From the NCBI RefSeq assembly GCF_028583425.1, contig NC_072801.1:57861766-57925765 (forward strand): DNA of 64,000 nt, written 5' to 3'. The translations under genes were made by a program, and so were the position numbers. This DNA comes from Eublepharis macularius (Eukaryota; Chordata; Lepidosauria; Squamata; Eublepharidae). The notes beneath the pieces are model-generated. The model was not told where the DNA came from, did no database searches, and saw only the letters and a list, made by a program, of their open reading frames with translations. The first letter of the stretch is position 1. Each line of letters opens with the position of its first letter. Below are positions 1 to 11,500 of the stretch, one piece after another.

Positions 1-132
1 GACGGGTAGCCATGCTAGTTTGTAGCAGAAGAACAACATTCAAATCCAGTAGCACCTTAAAGACCAACTAGATTTCCAGGGGATGAGCTTTCAGGAGTCA
101 GAGATCCCTCGGTCAAATACGAGTGGACAAAG
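1..132 (+). mobile_element. single-arm copy of the tagccatgttggtct repeat family
   Basis: 'gggtagccatgctagtttgt', 'aatccagtagcaccttaaag' and 'gatgagctttcaggagtcag' match the left half of the 31.8-kb palindrome. Runs off the left edge. Confidence 0.7.
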
Positions 133-364
133 GAAGGAGTCCTTATAATCTAGGCAGAGGGTGGGAGGGATATTGTAAATTAGAACATCAGGAAGCTAGC
201 TATAACACATGTTGAAGTTAGTTTGATAGAACCTGGGTGCGAAGTACAGAAAATCAGCATCTATAATGCAAGAAAAATCCTATCCTGGCGGAATCCATTG
301 TTCTAAATTTGCAAATAAACTCCATTTCAGCAATCTCACATTGTAGTTTTCCTTTGAAGTTTCG

Positions 365-515
365 CTGCTTGAGGTCAGTATTGACTACTCTGACTGGCAG
401 CGGCTCTGCAGGTTCTCTTGAATCCCTGTCTCCTACCTAATCTTTTTAAATTGGAGATGCAGGGATTGAACCTGAGATCTTTTGCGTACAGATGCTTTAC
501 CACAGAGCTACACCT
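365..515 (-). mobile_element. tRNA-derived SINE, type II
   Basis: Complement of 'tggtaaagcatct' A box and 'caggttcaatccctgcatct' B box region, with the 'actggcagcggctctgcagg' body. Upstream of gene 1. Confidence 0.65.
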
Positions 516-1735
516 TTCTTTGGCCACCAGCATGGCTGCCTCCTGTCACCAAACAGGGAAAGCTCTTCGCTGCTCCTTGTGAACACTATTTCCTGCTGGG
601 CATTTCAGTGCTACTTTTCGGGTGATCACACTTGCATATCAAAGCCAGTGCAGACGGCTTAATTTCTGCACATATTCTTTGCATGTGGAGGGAACAGGAA
701 CGATGTCCTAATTGGCCCATGCTTTGTGCGCCATCTTGTGGCTAACGTGTGCAACTGCAGCCGTAGTAGTCTCCAAAATAAAAGCTAGCCGGCACCTGAT
801 TGGCATATCCGCTACACGGAGTCCAGCCATTATGGCTCCTCCTCCTCAATCCCTTCCTTCTGCTAGTTTTCTGGGAGGACTGTAGATCTCTCCGCACCCC
901 CACAACACTCATACTCTCATCTTTCTGTACTGGAAGCCATGACTTAATGCACTTTGAAACAGGATAACGTTTGGAGCATAGATACACCTATTGTCTCCTG
1001 TGGCTCAGCGCCAGCATAAAGCATGCATAAAATACTTCTGATCTAGACAGGTGACAAATGGGAATCCATACAGGCAAAAAAAATATACTGAGTTAAATTG
1101 CTTCCCTGTTTCATCTTATTGGCACTCTGCTAAAAAGGTGTGTGAGCAGAAATACCACAGATATGACCTCACGTCTATTGCCCTTGGCTGCATAGATTAT
1201 TTTTTCTGTAGAGCAATAAAACTGGCTTCTGCCTAACTGCTATCACCATGGTACTAGTACTGTAACCATTATTATATTATGGACAGCGCGGGGGGGGGGG
1301 ACAGAGAAAGGGCCTCCTTGCAGAAGTGAGAAAAAAAATCTCTTGGCTCAATTTCTTAATCTTACTGAGATCAGTTCCCCCTAGAATGCAAAGGAGACAT
1401 GGAATTGAGTAGACCAGCTAGCAGATGTCTTGTGGCCCGGCCAATTTCTCTGAGCACATATGGGCAGGGAGGAGAGGGGATGAAGAGACAGAAATGGAAG
1501 AAATCTGAAGTGTGGTATACCTAGATGCCGAAGCAAAAGGCACTCTGTCCATGCTCAGTAGGATGGCCACTGGCCACAGTATTGCCCAGTCGGAAGATAT
1601 AACAACCCCTTTGCTCATTCTGCATCCACAGGCGAGATAAGCATCAGAATCCTTGCAGTCACACAGAAACTCTGCCAAAAGAAAGATGGCAATCTTTGAA
1701 CCTTTGCTCCACCCTTTAGAAGGGAACTTTGACTC

Positions 1736-1815
1736 TCCAGAGCTCATGCTCTGGAAATCTTGTTGAGTCTCTAAGGTGCCACTGGACTCAAATCTGTGCT
1801 TCGCTTTCACTGAAG
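1736..1815 (-). mobile_element. single-arm copy of the tagccatgttggtct repeat family
   Basis: 'ctggaaatcttgttgagtct' and 'ctaaggtgccactggactca'. Right-arm type. Confidence 0.65.
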
Positions 1816-1904
1816 AAGTTCACAGGGAGTTCCAACACAGCTGGTATTTGATGCCAGCTCAGAAGATCACACAATGCTGCCGTCCACTTATACCTAACTA
1901 GTCT

Positions 1905-2070
1905 ATCAAGGTCAGTACTGTCTATGCTGACTGGCAGCCGCTGTCCAGGGTCCCAGACACAGGTCTTTCAGATCACCTACCATCCAATGCTTTTAACCTG
2001 AGATCCTGGAGACTGAACTTGGAACACTGCATGAAAAGCGGATCCTCTACCACTGACCTATGACCCCTTC
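1905..2070 (-). mobile_element. tRNA-derived SINE, type II
   Basis: 'ggtcagtactgtctatgctg', 'actggcagccgctgtccagg' and 'gatcctctaccactgacc' are the complement of body and A box. Upstream of gene 1. Confidence 0.65.
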
Positions 2071-2169
2071 CCAGCTAAGATACTCTTCTCCAGAAGGCTG
2101 TATACTTCCCCCCCAGCACATCGCTTTATCAAAACTCACTGTAGAGTCAGCATGAGATTTTTCTGTCCC

Positions 2170-2400
2170 TGTCAAAAGCCGTGACACTCGAGAGTGTGCA
2201 CATATGTGCCATTAAGTTACAACTGAATTATGGGAACCTCAGCAAGGGGCTGCCAAGGAAAGTGAGAAGCAGAGGTAGTTTGCCGCTGCCTTCCTCTGCA
2301 GAGTGTCCCTTGGTGGGTGCCCATTCAAGTACTGACCCTGCTTAGCTTTCAAGATCTGATGAAATCAGGCCGCCATCTCGCTCCTGAGTCGCTAGCACAG
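2170..2400 (-). mobile_element. 5S-rRNA-derived SINE
   Basis: The right part ('caagtactgaccctgcttag', 'ctttcaagatctgatgaaat') is the complement of the internal promoter part of 5S rRNA. The left part carries the family-specific tail ('aggtagtttgccgctgcctt'). Confidence 0.7.
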
Positions 2401-2944
2401 CTACTTAATGGCCAGATTTCTCAAGCCTCCTGGCCAGTTGCAAAAAAAAGAAGTTAAACTTGAAAAAATGTGCATTGCTGGCATTGTCATATTGCACATA
2501 TGCGCATTAAGGGGGCATTGGAGATGGTGGCTCTATTTTTGAATACAAACAATTGCTGATTGTGTTGCCATGTGGGAAATCTGTCACTTCTAAGAGGTGT
2601 TTCTGGGTACTATTTCGGGCCTCTGTGCATGTGTCTGCGCCAGTCACCATGCATCCTCAGAGCAACTGCATCTTAAACCACATGCTGAGTCACAGCATCT
2701 CTCTCCTGGAGCCCAGCCACGGTTGGTTCCGAGGGCAGCCACCCTCCAGCAGAGGCTCCTTGGTTCGTCCCAGGGCCTCAGGCAGGCAAAGCAACCGCTC
2801 TGCCACCGGCCTTCCTCAGAAGCTGTTTTTTTCTTCTACTCCCCCAGCGAAAAGCACTCTGCACATACTCAGAGGCCAGAAGGCACACGTTCTTTAGCAT
2901 TCCTACGGGAGAAATTTGGTGGTGCCTTTTCGGCCCCGTGTCTC

Positions 2945-3030
2945 TTTGGCCACAATCCTAAAAACACTTTCCTGGGAGTAAGCCCCATTGAATAATATGG
3001 GGCTTGATTCTGAGTAGACCTGGGTCGGAT
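2945..3030 (+). repeat. short unclassified repeat (gggagtaagccccattgaa)
   Basis: 'ctgggagtaagccccattga' then 'ttctgagtagacctgg'. Related pieces lie at 25483-25575 (minus), 43840-43930 (plus), 46515-46600 and 47215-47275. It runs up to the CpG island of gene 1. Confidence 0.55.
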
Positions 3031-3950
3031 GGCCCCCTTTGTTTCACGAAGGAGCCGCCGGGATCCGGGCAGGGAAGGAGAGAGGCGGGCGGCTGCTGCG
3101 CCCGGGGGCCGCCGCGCGCGCTTCTGCCTGCGCGCCCCGGCTGGGCTGCGCGGGCCGAGCCGGGCCCCTGCAGCGCCGAGCAAGCGTGGCAATCCCAGGC
3201 CGGCCGGCCTGCCCGTCGGTCTCCCCCCTCCTCCTTTGGGCGAGGGGCTGTCCCAAGCCGGCTTCCCCTTCCTTTCGGCGGTGACTGACAGAGATCGCAG
3301 CCAGTGCCCGCCCTGCGGAGGGGGGACTAACCCCAGCCTCTCCGGCGCAGCCCGGGAATCAACCTGGTGGCCACCTCTAGGGCAGGGCAAGGCGAGGCGA
3401 GAAGGGCTGGCGAGGCCGGGCGAGGCGAAGCCAAGCGGCGGGCAGGCCCCGGCGGGGCAGGGCGCGATGGGAGCTGCGGGACTCAAGGCGGAGCCGCCGC
3501 CGCCGGAGCCGTAAAGCGGAGCCGCGCTGGAGGCGCCCCGGCCCAGGTAGCGCAGCCGGGCCCGGGGCGCGCCAAGACGGGCAGAGCTGGCCGGCGATGC
3601 GCCTGCCGGAGGGGATGACCCGAGGCGGCGAGCGGGGAGGGAACAAAGGGGCGGAGGAGGGGAGGGGATGGAGCCGGACTCCCGGGTCCCTTCGCCGCGG
3701 CTCTTGGAGATCAGAGCCGGGGCGCCTGGTTCTGGGAAGAAGGAGGCTGGAGCGCGGACTCCTGGGGTCCTTTCGCCGGGGCGCTTGGAGATCGGAGCCC
3801 GGGAGCTTGGGCTTTTGGAGGGAGGCTGGCGCTAACACGCCTGGGTTCCCTTCGCAAGGGGGCTCTTGGAGATCAGAGCCAGGACGCCTGGGTTCTGGGA
3901 AGAACAAGGCTGGAGCTAAGACTTCTGGGTTCCCATAGCCGAGGTTCTCG
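3010..3950 (+). promoter_or_regulatory. CpG island, presumed promoter and first exon of gene 1
   Basis: This is the strongest GC- and CpG-rich stretch in the left third of the window, with many GCGC/CCGG motifs from about 3050 to 3600. It lies upstream of the first coding exon of gene 1 on the same strand. A plausible splice donor (cag|gtagcg) follows position 3546, and the next good acceptor is at 7421-7422, so a non-coding first exon ending at 3546 is proposed. A short upstream reading frame of 15 codons starts at 3467 inside this exon. The start site is unknown. Open frames seen here on both strands are expected from the GC bias and are not called as genes. Confidence 0.6.
3668..3945. repeat. 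tandem repeat, about 80-bp unit, 3 copies
   Basis: The motif cttggagatc recurs at 3703, 3784 and 3864, giving a period of 80-81 bp. The flanking sequence (a 'gcgcctggttctgggaagaa'-like stretch, then 'ggctggag' and 'ctcctggg') recurs with it. The array sits just after the proposed first exon of gene 1, at the 3' edge of its CpG island. Copies differ by several substitutions, so it is not very recent. Confidence 0.75.
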
Positions 3951-5579
3951 CGGATGGAGGGGACTTGGTTAAAAAGAGGGAGATCAGAAGCAGGATAGAG
4001 GAACCGGTGGAGAATCAGGATTAGACCGGGGATCCGAGATTTGAAGGGAGAGAGAAACGGGAGCTCGAGATTTTGTGGCAGGGACTCCTGGGTTCCTAGA
4101 GAAAGGAGCAAAACTTTCCTGGAACCACAGCTAGAGAGGACCAGGAGTCAGAACTCCTAGAGTCTCTGGGAGACTAATGTGTGTGTAGCAGGGGAGTGAT
4201 GCTAGAGCCACAACTTCTGGAACTCCCTAAATACAGCAAGAGAAGGAGTTATAGCAGAGAGGTGGGGTGGACGGCTTTCTGAAAGGGAGCCTCGTGTGCG
4301 AGAAGCGCAGGGTTGGTATGCAGCTCCATTGTCACCTATTGGGGAAGGGTGTTGGGTGGCAGAATGTCCTGTCCTCAGCAAATAATAGGATGCTGTATCT
4401 GTGCACATTGATCTGCTAATGCTCACCTCTATTGACCACTGTGTATGCTTCCAGTATCAGGAAGTTAACACGTTACATACATGTAGCCAGTAATATGTAT
4501 GATGGCTTGACATGGTGTAAATCCCTGCATGGAAGTGCCAGCCTTCTGGGAATTTTGTCATATGAAACAGCCCTAGACCGCCCACAAAATGCAAACAATT
4601 GCTTTGGATAGCGGTAAGTAGCGCATCAGCCAAGAGGTGAGTCTCAGAGCAATCGTGAGTGGTGCACGCATACCTCACATCTTCTGTGAAGGACTCTGGG
4701 CACACTTCTTGGCTCCTGGAGCAGCAAAATGTCTCAGCCCTATCCTGCCCCACTGTGGCAGGTTGAAAAACCCCTGGAAGTTGTACATGGATGCCAGGAA
4801 GCTCACAGGGTGTATGCGCTCTGAATAGGCGCACTCCCAAATCCCTTTCTGCCACATGCAGAAAACCTAGAATTTGGTATTATCCAATGGAATTGATTGG
4901 CAATAGGTTCAGGACTGACAAAAGGAAGCGCTGCTTCATACAGCGTATCATTAGCTTATAGCATTCACTGTCATGACCCGCAGTTTTAGGTTGATACTTC
5001 TGGAGGCCAGAAATTAGGCTGCAGGAAAAGGCTATCAGTTCTATGCCCTCTTCAGGAGTCAAGGACATAAGACCCCTGCTGGTTCAGAATTCTGTTTCCA
5101 ACTGGGTACAAGTGCAACTGTCCACCTTGTTCCCCTAGCAACAAAGTGGTCCAGTGGGTAGAGCATTCCAGGATCAATCTCCAGCTTTAAAAAATCAGGT
5201 AGTAGCTGTTTGGAAGACCTCTACCATGTCATCCTCAGCCGGTCAGGGTAGAACATCTGGCTCTCGTAGACCAAGGGTCTGTTTTAATATAAGGAGACTT
5301 CTTTAAGTGTTCACATGGCGCACTGCCTCTGAACGTGAGGTTCCTTTTAGCTATCACAGCTGATAAATAAACAGGCCTATCTTATATTAATCTGTCTGTT
5401 CCTTTTTAAGGCCACAGATCAGTATTTAGGGCAGCAACTTCCATAAATTAACAATGCTTTGATTGAAGAAAGGCTTTCTTTTTCCTGTCTTGAACCATCT
5501 GTGTCAACTGAGTTTTCAAAGGCTTGGAAAGGAATTGCTGACCAACCTGTCTTTAAGGACGTACTTAATGATTTATTAT
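3951..5579 (+). other. intron 1 of gene 1, left part
   Basis: Continues 'cctgggttcc'-like motifs from the tandem repeat to about 4100. Frames at 4457-4855 and 4880-5068 (minus) match nothing known. One diverged type II SINE at 5140-5300; nothing else recognised. Confidence 0.55.
5140..5300 (+). mobile_element. tRNA-derived SINE, type II, diverged
   Basis: 'ccagtgggtagagcattcca', 'aaaatcaggtagtagctgtt' and 'agaccaagggtctgttttaa'. Part of the head is missing. Intron 1 of gene 1. Confidence 0.55.
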
Positions 5580-6895
5580 TTTATTTTATTTATATTCCGC
5601 CCTCCCCATGAATGGGCTCAGGGCAGCTCACAACATCCATAAAATACAATAAATTAATCAAAAACTATAAAATCAGTAATAGTCTTAAAACAGTCATTAA
5701 AATAGTCCAGGCGCCTCATCCATAGGCTACTTAAATAAACAGTCGCGAGTCCATATATAGGCATACATATGGGCATAGCACATGGCTGAGGGCAGTCTCC
5801 GAAAAAGTGGTGGTCTTAGGTGGAAGAGGGGGGACACCCGCTGGTCCTCAGCCAAAGGCCCGACAGAACATCTCCATTTTACAGGCCCTGTGGAACTGTA
5901 ACAGGTCCTGCAGGGCCTGGATCGCCAGCAGGAGATTGTTCCATCAGGACGGGGCCAGGGCAGAAAAAGCCCTGGCCGAGGCCAGACAGATGTCCTTCGG
6001 GCTGGGGACACCAGGAGTTGCTTGTCTGCAGAGCGCAGTGCCCTACAGGGGACATAATGGCAGAGGCGGTCCCACAGGCATGCAGGTCCCAGTCTGGGAA
6101 GAGCTTTAAACACCAAGGTTAACACCATGAACCAGATCCAAAACTCCACTGGAGCCAGTGCAGCTGGCACAGCACAGGATGAATACGCGCTTGAATTACC
6201 GTTCCAGCAAGGATGTGTGCTGCTGCATTCTGGACTACATGTATGTTCCAGGTCAGGCCCAAGGGCAGACCAGCGTAGAGTGAGTTGCAGTAGTCTAGCC
6301 TGGAGGCTACATTTCATGGATTACTGTAGCCAGGTCCTGGGGCAAAAGATAGGGCAACAGTTGCCTGGCCTGTTGAATATGAAAAAAGGCAGACCTGGCA
6401 ACGATCGTGACCTTGGTCTCCATTGAAAGTGTGGCATCCAAGGTCACACCCAGGCTCCTCACCGTCAACGAAGGTTTCAGTTGTATGCTGTTGAGGGTTG
6501 GGAGCTGGGTCCCCAGTTCCTTCACCCCACAACCCAGACACAGAACCTCCATCTTCAGGGGATTCAGTTTCAGGCAACTCTGAACTAACCATGCCATCAC
6601 AGCCTCAAGACCCTTGGCCAAAGAATCCAGACTGAGATCCGACTGACCGTCCATCAGCAGATAGAGCTGGGTGTCATCCGCATACTGGTGACAACCCAGC
6701 CTAAAGCTGCGATCTACCTGGATGAGGGAGTGCATGTAGAGGTTAAATGGCATCGGGGAAAGAATCGCTCCCTCAGGGACGCCGCATACCAAAGAATGGC
6801 GAGCGGACATCTGTTCCCTGCGTGCCACCCTCTGTCCCCGATTGCGAGGGAAGGTTGATGTACCAATTGTCATGGACCTGAGGAATAACCGCAAA
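5580..6895 (-). mobile_element. L2-like LINE, 3' end with reverse transcriptase remnant
   Basis: On the minus strand a frame from 6894 reads GVPEGAILSPMPFNLYMHSL, then HQYADDTQLYLLMDGQ (the catalytic A-D-D block), LKLNPLKMEVL and RSLGVTLDATLSMETKV, all typical of an L2/CR1-group reverse transcriptase. The C-terminal part continues in another frame (VLTLVFKALPRLGPACL). It ends near 5580 with the 'ccgccctcccc...gggctcagggc' tail seen at other fragments in the window. The copy is 5'-truncated and frame-broken, and it lies in intron 1 of gene 1. Confidence 0.85.
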
Positions 6896-7004
6896 ACAGT
6901 TTGTGTCAGAGGGAATTTTTGAATCTGGTATCTACCACTTTGAAAACATTTTCCCTTCTTCCAGAGAACTTGTGGCTATGGGTATGGTTCCGCCATTTGC
7001 CTCA

Positions 7005-7130
7005 TGACAGTTCTGTGAGGTAGGTTCAGTTGAGAGAGAGTGACTGGTCCAAAGTCACCCTGCTGAACAGGGATTTGAACCTGTGCCCTGCCAGTTCTGG
7101 TCTGCCACTCTTAACTGCTACCTCATGTTA
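7005..7130 (-). mobile_element. tRNA-type SINE fragment
   Basis: 'ctgtgaggtaggttcagttg', 'gtccaaagtcaccctgctga' and 'agggatttgaacctgtgccc' are the complement of the SINE body and B box. In intron 1 of gene 1. Confidence 0.65.
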
Positions 7131-7422
7131 GCTAGAAAAGTAGCAGTGAATCCCATGCTATGGGAAAGGGCCCCCTTCTCAAGTATTTCTACCCAGCGAC
7201 AGTATTTTTACTCTATTCCTTATCCATCTCTTGAGCATCCCAGGGCAACAAGTGTAAACTATCTCTGGATCTTCAAGGAGAACAGAGAACTGCCTCTGGT
7301 ACCAACCCAACAGCAATACGAGTGCCATCTAGCTCTTAACTATATGTGGAAGACTTTAGGATGGATCTTTTTCTTATGAGTGTAGTTCTCAAAGTTGTGT
7401 TCTTTCCCTCTTTTTGTTTCAG

Positions 7423-7663
7423 GAAGGAGTCCTTTCACTCCATCATAGCTTTGTTGGCAGGATACGCCTGCGAGTCACGGACCTGCTTTTCTCGAGCATT
7501 TTCATGCTCCTCCACTTCCCTGAGATTGTGAGCAGAAAGGAGAACCTCCTTGGATTAATTCAAGTTGCCTGAGGCTGGGCTGGCCACAACAGGCCACAAA
7601 CTTGCTTCCCTGAGAGGCTTCCCTCGACAGGCCGCAAACTTGCATCCCTGAGAGACGAGGAAA
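7423..7663 (+). other. gene 1: 5' untranslated part of exon 2
   Basis: A long pyrimidine tract ending in tttttgtttcag gives a very good acceptor at 7421-7422. The 241 nt between it and the ATG at 7664 would be leader sequence joined to the CpG-rich first exon. The ATG context (gaaaATGg) has A at -3 and G at +4, which supports this start. Confidence 0.6.
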
Positions 7664-8518
7664 ATGGCTGCCACTCAGGAGGTGCCTCCGCCAGCACTGG
7701 GCCTCCATTTTTTGTACCCTTTAGAAGAAACGATGCCACCGAGGGTAAAGATGGAGGAGCCTGGACCACCGTGTCCGGAGGCAGGGTGGGAATGGGACGC
7801 TGCAGGCAAAGCCCCCCTCGTCGTCCAGGCAGGCACCATTAGCGATCTGCTGAGGTGGGCTACTCCTCCACAGGTGAGGAGTGACCCGATGCCACAGCTG
7901 TGGGAAGTTCAGTGCCAGGAGATGGTACAAAGCCTTCGGACCCCCGCTGAAGTGGTGCCTGCACCTGTTCCTGTCCCACCCCCAGCCCCTGCCTGGGGGA
8001 ACCTTCAGCTGCCTGAGCTGGCTCCCGTGGATGACATAGAGGCCTATTTGTCCTCCTTTGAAAGAGCAGCAGAAACCTGCCAGTGGCCAAGAGGGGAGTG
8101 GGTAACCCGGCTCATGCCAGCCCTCAGTGGAAAAGCTCAGCAGCCCCATAATGGCCTGGATGCCAGGAGTGGCCGAAGCGAGCACAGAAAGTCCAAATCT
8201 TCCAGCCTGCGAGGAGAAGGCGGTGCCAGTGCTGAGATGCAGCGCCAGCGTTTCCGGCAGTTCCGTTACCAAGATGCTGAAGGCCCGCGGGAAGCTTGCC
8301 GGAGACTTCGGGAGCTTTGCCGTCGGTGGCTGAAGCCAGAGAGTCGCACCAAGGAGCAGATCTTGGAGCTGTTGATTCTGGAGCAGTTCTTGACCGTCTT
8401 GCCCCAGGATATCCAGAGCTGGGTGTGGGAACGAGGGCCTGAGACATGTGCCCAGGCAGTGGCCCTGGTGGAGGGTTACCAGATGGGAAGGCGAGATGCT
8501 GGCATGTGGGAACAACAG
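7664..8518 (+). CDS. gene 1 coding exon 1: N-terminus and ESCAN
   Basis: This 285-codon exon ends in cag|gtgaga with phase 0. The SCAN core is clear: QRFRQFRY near residue 195, [20 protein letters not shown] (218-237) and [12 protein letters not shown]. Upstream, [20 protein letters not shown] (126-144) matches the capsid-derived N-terminal half of ESCAN seen in gene 2. In the following segment, hydrophobic positions that read KVKVAILK in gene 2 read KSKSSSLR here (about 176-183), with two extra residues nearby. The frame is kept throughout, so this is divergence rather than breakage. Confidence 0.88.
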
Positions 8519-11500
8519 GTGAGAGGTTCTTCATCCAGGTAATTCAAGTGACTAGCCAAAGAGGGAAACTTGAAGGTGGGGGGAAAGGACACAGGGATGG
8601 AAGCCTGCAGCCGCTGTCCCTGTATAATCCATCCTCTGACATACACCCACCAAAAATTGTCTAGATATGTTATCACATTCATCCTGCATGAATAAATATG
8701 CTTGGAGTTCCATGGATATTAAAATCCTGCCCCAAAGAGCTTATAGTCTAAGATGCAGGGAGATGTAGTGTGTGCAAGTCTGTCCTTGTTCTTGACAACC
8801 AGGTTTATGTGTCCTTCCTTCCATCTGTCCATCCTTCCTTCCTTGATATATTTATACCCAACATGTTTCCCCAATAAGCTCCCAAAGCAACTAACAACAT
8901 TGTTCTTCCTCTCTTTATTTTATCCTCCCAATGCCCCTGTGAGGTAGGGTTGCCAGCCTTCAGGTAGTGGCTGGAGATCACCCAGAATTACAACTGACCG
9001 TCAGGCCATATAGATCATTGCCCCGAGAGAAAACGGTTGCTTGGGAGGGTGGACTGTATGACATTATATCCTGCTAAGGTCCCTCCCCAAATCCTTCCCT
9101 TTCCAGGCTCCACCCCGCCCCCCCTGCCAAATCTCCAGGAATTTTCCAACCTGGAGCTGGCAGCCCTACGTGTGGTAGGTTAGGTGACTGACCCACGATC
9201 ACCTAGAAAGCTTCCATGTCAGGGTGTGGATTTGAACCAGGATCTCCCAGATCCCAGTCTAATACTTTAGGACAAAAGCCTTATAATATCTTTTATTAAG
9301 ACCATCAGAGGGATGCCTAACGAAAAAAGGGGGGGGAGTATGTTTCAGGGTGTGATTCTGAGGCTCTTTATCTGCTCCTGGCTAGAATGTCCTGCAGACT
9401 TAAGAAATGCTGGGCAGAGTTGGTATAAGGTGGCATCCTTGGCCTGCTGAGAACAAAAAAGGGGATACAACAATGGCAGCCTCCAGTTTGAATATAAAAT
9501 CCAGCGGTTCATCTAATGTCATCACCAGGCAGAACATGGTTGCCTTTATGTTGACTGTACTAGAGATTGATTTTATTTGATGGGCTAGGTAAACTGAGTA
9601 ATACTACCTAGTGAGATTAATCAGGGGAGCCTTTGTAGGCGATCGAAACTGATTACTCTGATCCCTCGATCAAATCTGTTTTTGTGGGCTATTAATTTTT
9701 GTGGATTCTTTTGTGATTCTACTTTCTGCTGAGCCTGGCGGATGGTTTTGCCTATCCCAGGGGTGCTTTCTTCCCAGGCAGGCAGTACCTGGTTCACCCA
9801 AGCAGGAGAGCAAGACGCGGAAGAGGTGGTAGAATGGACTGCATACCTTCAGAGTGCAGGTGAATGATTCGAGTGTCAGACATTCCTTTGTATTAAAAAA
9901 AACTCTCTCTGAAAATAGAAAGCTAGCACAGCAGAGACCTACCCCATTGTTTTGCTTGTTGTGCCAGTTTTCTCTTTTCAAGGAGTTTTAATATCATTCC
10001 AAAATGTTATCCTCTCCTTGCAGTATGAAGAGGGTGCTCTCCATTCTGCCTCCTTTGCTCTCTACTGCCTCCTTAATAGCTCATTCCCCTGTATGTGTGA
10101 ACTGAGATCTCAGTACCTTTCTGAGAGCCGCAGCTTAATGTCATTTGGCCAGAGATGCTGAGGATCAAACTCTAGGCTCTGCATGTGCGAAGCTTTTTCT
10201 CCAGAATGCACTTCCACTCATGTGAGCTGCAGCTCCCGAGTCCAGCTTGAGTCTTTGTAAAGCAACTGCAGTTGACGAATTGGGGGGCAAGAGCATTGCT
10301 CGGTGGTAGAGCGTCTACTCTGCATGCAGAAAGTCGCAGGTTCAGTCCTCAGCATCTCCAGTTAAAAGGCTCAGGGAATCTGAGACCTTGGAGAGCTGCT
10401 GCCAGTCATACACACAAAGCCGCCTTATCAAACTCTTAGTCCATCATGGTCAGCATTGCCTATTCAGACGGACACGGCTCCACCCATGAAAAGGGGCCTG
10501 TATCCAGTTCTCCATCCTGTTCTGGAATAGGTCTAGGACATCAATCCATTTGCAGCAGGAACATTCGACATCACAAAGACCCACTGAACAAGTCCACATT
10601 AATAGATTTTTATTCACAGTCTAGTACTGACCTTGCTAGACCAAGGGTCTGATTCGGTATTAGGCCTCTTCATGCACTTCTATATGGTAGGTACTCTGTG
10701 AACTTTGATTCTTGGAGGCTTTAAGTGAATATTTCAAAAAAATCTGTCAAGAAGGCCTGAAACAGCCTAAATAGAGATCTGGTAGGTTAGATGTTCATTT
10801 CCCTGCTTCAAAGAGAAAAATGGAGGCCTTTGTCTCTGTGGTGATGTATCGTTGTCTCTTGTTGCCAGGTTACAGTGCGGGTGAAAGTTGAACAGGTGAG
10901 CCCTCAAGAGATGATTCTGCCTGGAGCCCCATGGGAGCCATCTGCCCCACTGCTGCCCCATCCTGAGTGCTTACCCTCAGCGGATGTCACCCTAAATCAG
11001 CCTCCTCTAGTCCCTGCTCTTAAGATGCCCTGCGTCCCCAAACAAGAGCCCCGAGGCCTTCAGGAAACAGGTAAGATGTTAGCAACGACTTACTGCTTTA
11101 ACCAGTCTGTAAGAAGTGTTGAGGACATTTCCATGCCCTAGGGAATTGTGGTGGGAAAGCCTGTGGTGATTTTTCACCGCTAAAGCCTTTTCTCTGATGG
11201 TACAGTTTACGTTACCTGCCTTTCTTTCCCACAGAGATGCAAGGCAACTTACAGACCCATAAATCTTTCCTTAGCTGGGACACTTCACGTGACCTTGGGC
11301 CAGTCACTCTCTTTCAGTCTCGTCTACCTCACAGGGTAGTTGAGGGGGTTAAAGGAAAGAAGAAAGAACAATATACACTGGCTCCCACTCCTTGAAGGAG
11401 GGGTGTGATAAAAAAGTGTGATAAGTAAAACAAGTTGCAAGGCATTTGCTCTTCCAGAAGAATCCTTGGCAGTGTAGTTCTGTGAGGGAGCGAATTATCT

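Larger units (their letters stand above)
133..3009. other. gene-free upstream region
   Basis: Contains the type II SINEs, a 5S-derived SINE and a repeat arm listed separately. Between them (about 520-1730 and 2400-2940) no exon-like or repeat structure was recognised apart from a G run at 1291-1301. Confidence 0.6.

Noticed and set aside
2869-4111. Several overlapping frames of 60-244 codons on both strands
   Set aside because: They lie in the CpG island and its 80-bp repeat, where stop codons are rare; composition is Pro/Arg/Ala-rich with no domain.
5727-6317. 196-codon minus-strand frame as a gene
   Set aside because: It is the shifted C-terminal part of the L2-like LINE reverse transcriptase and its 3' UTR.
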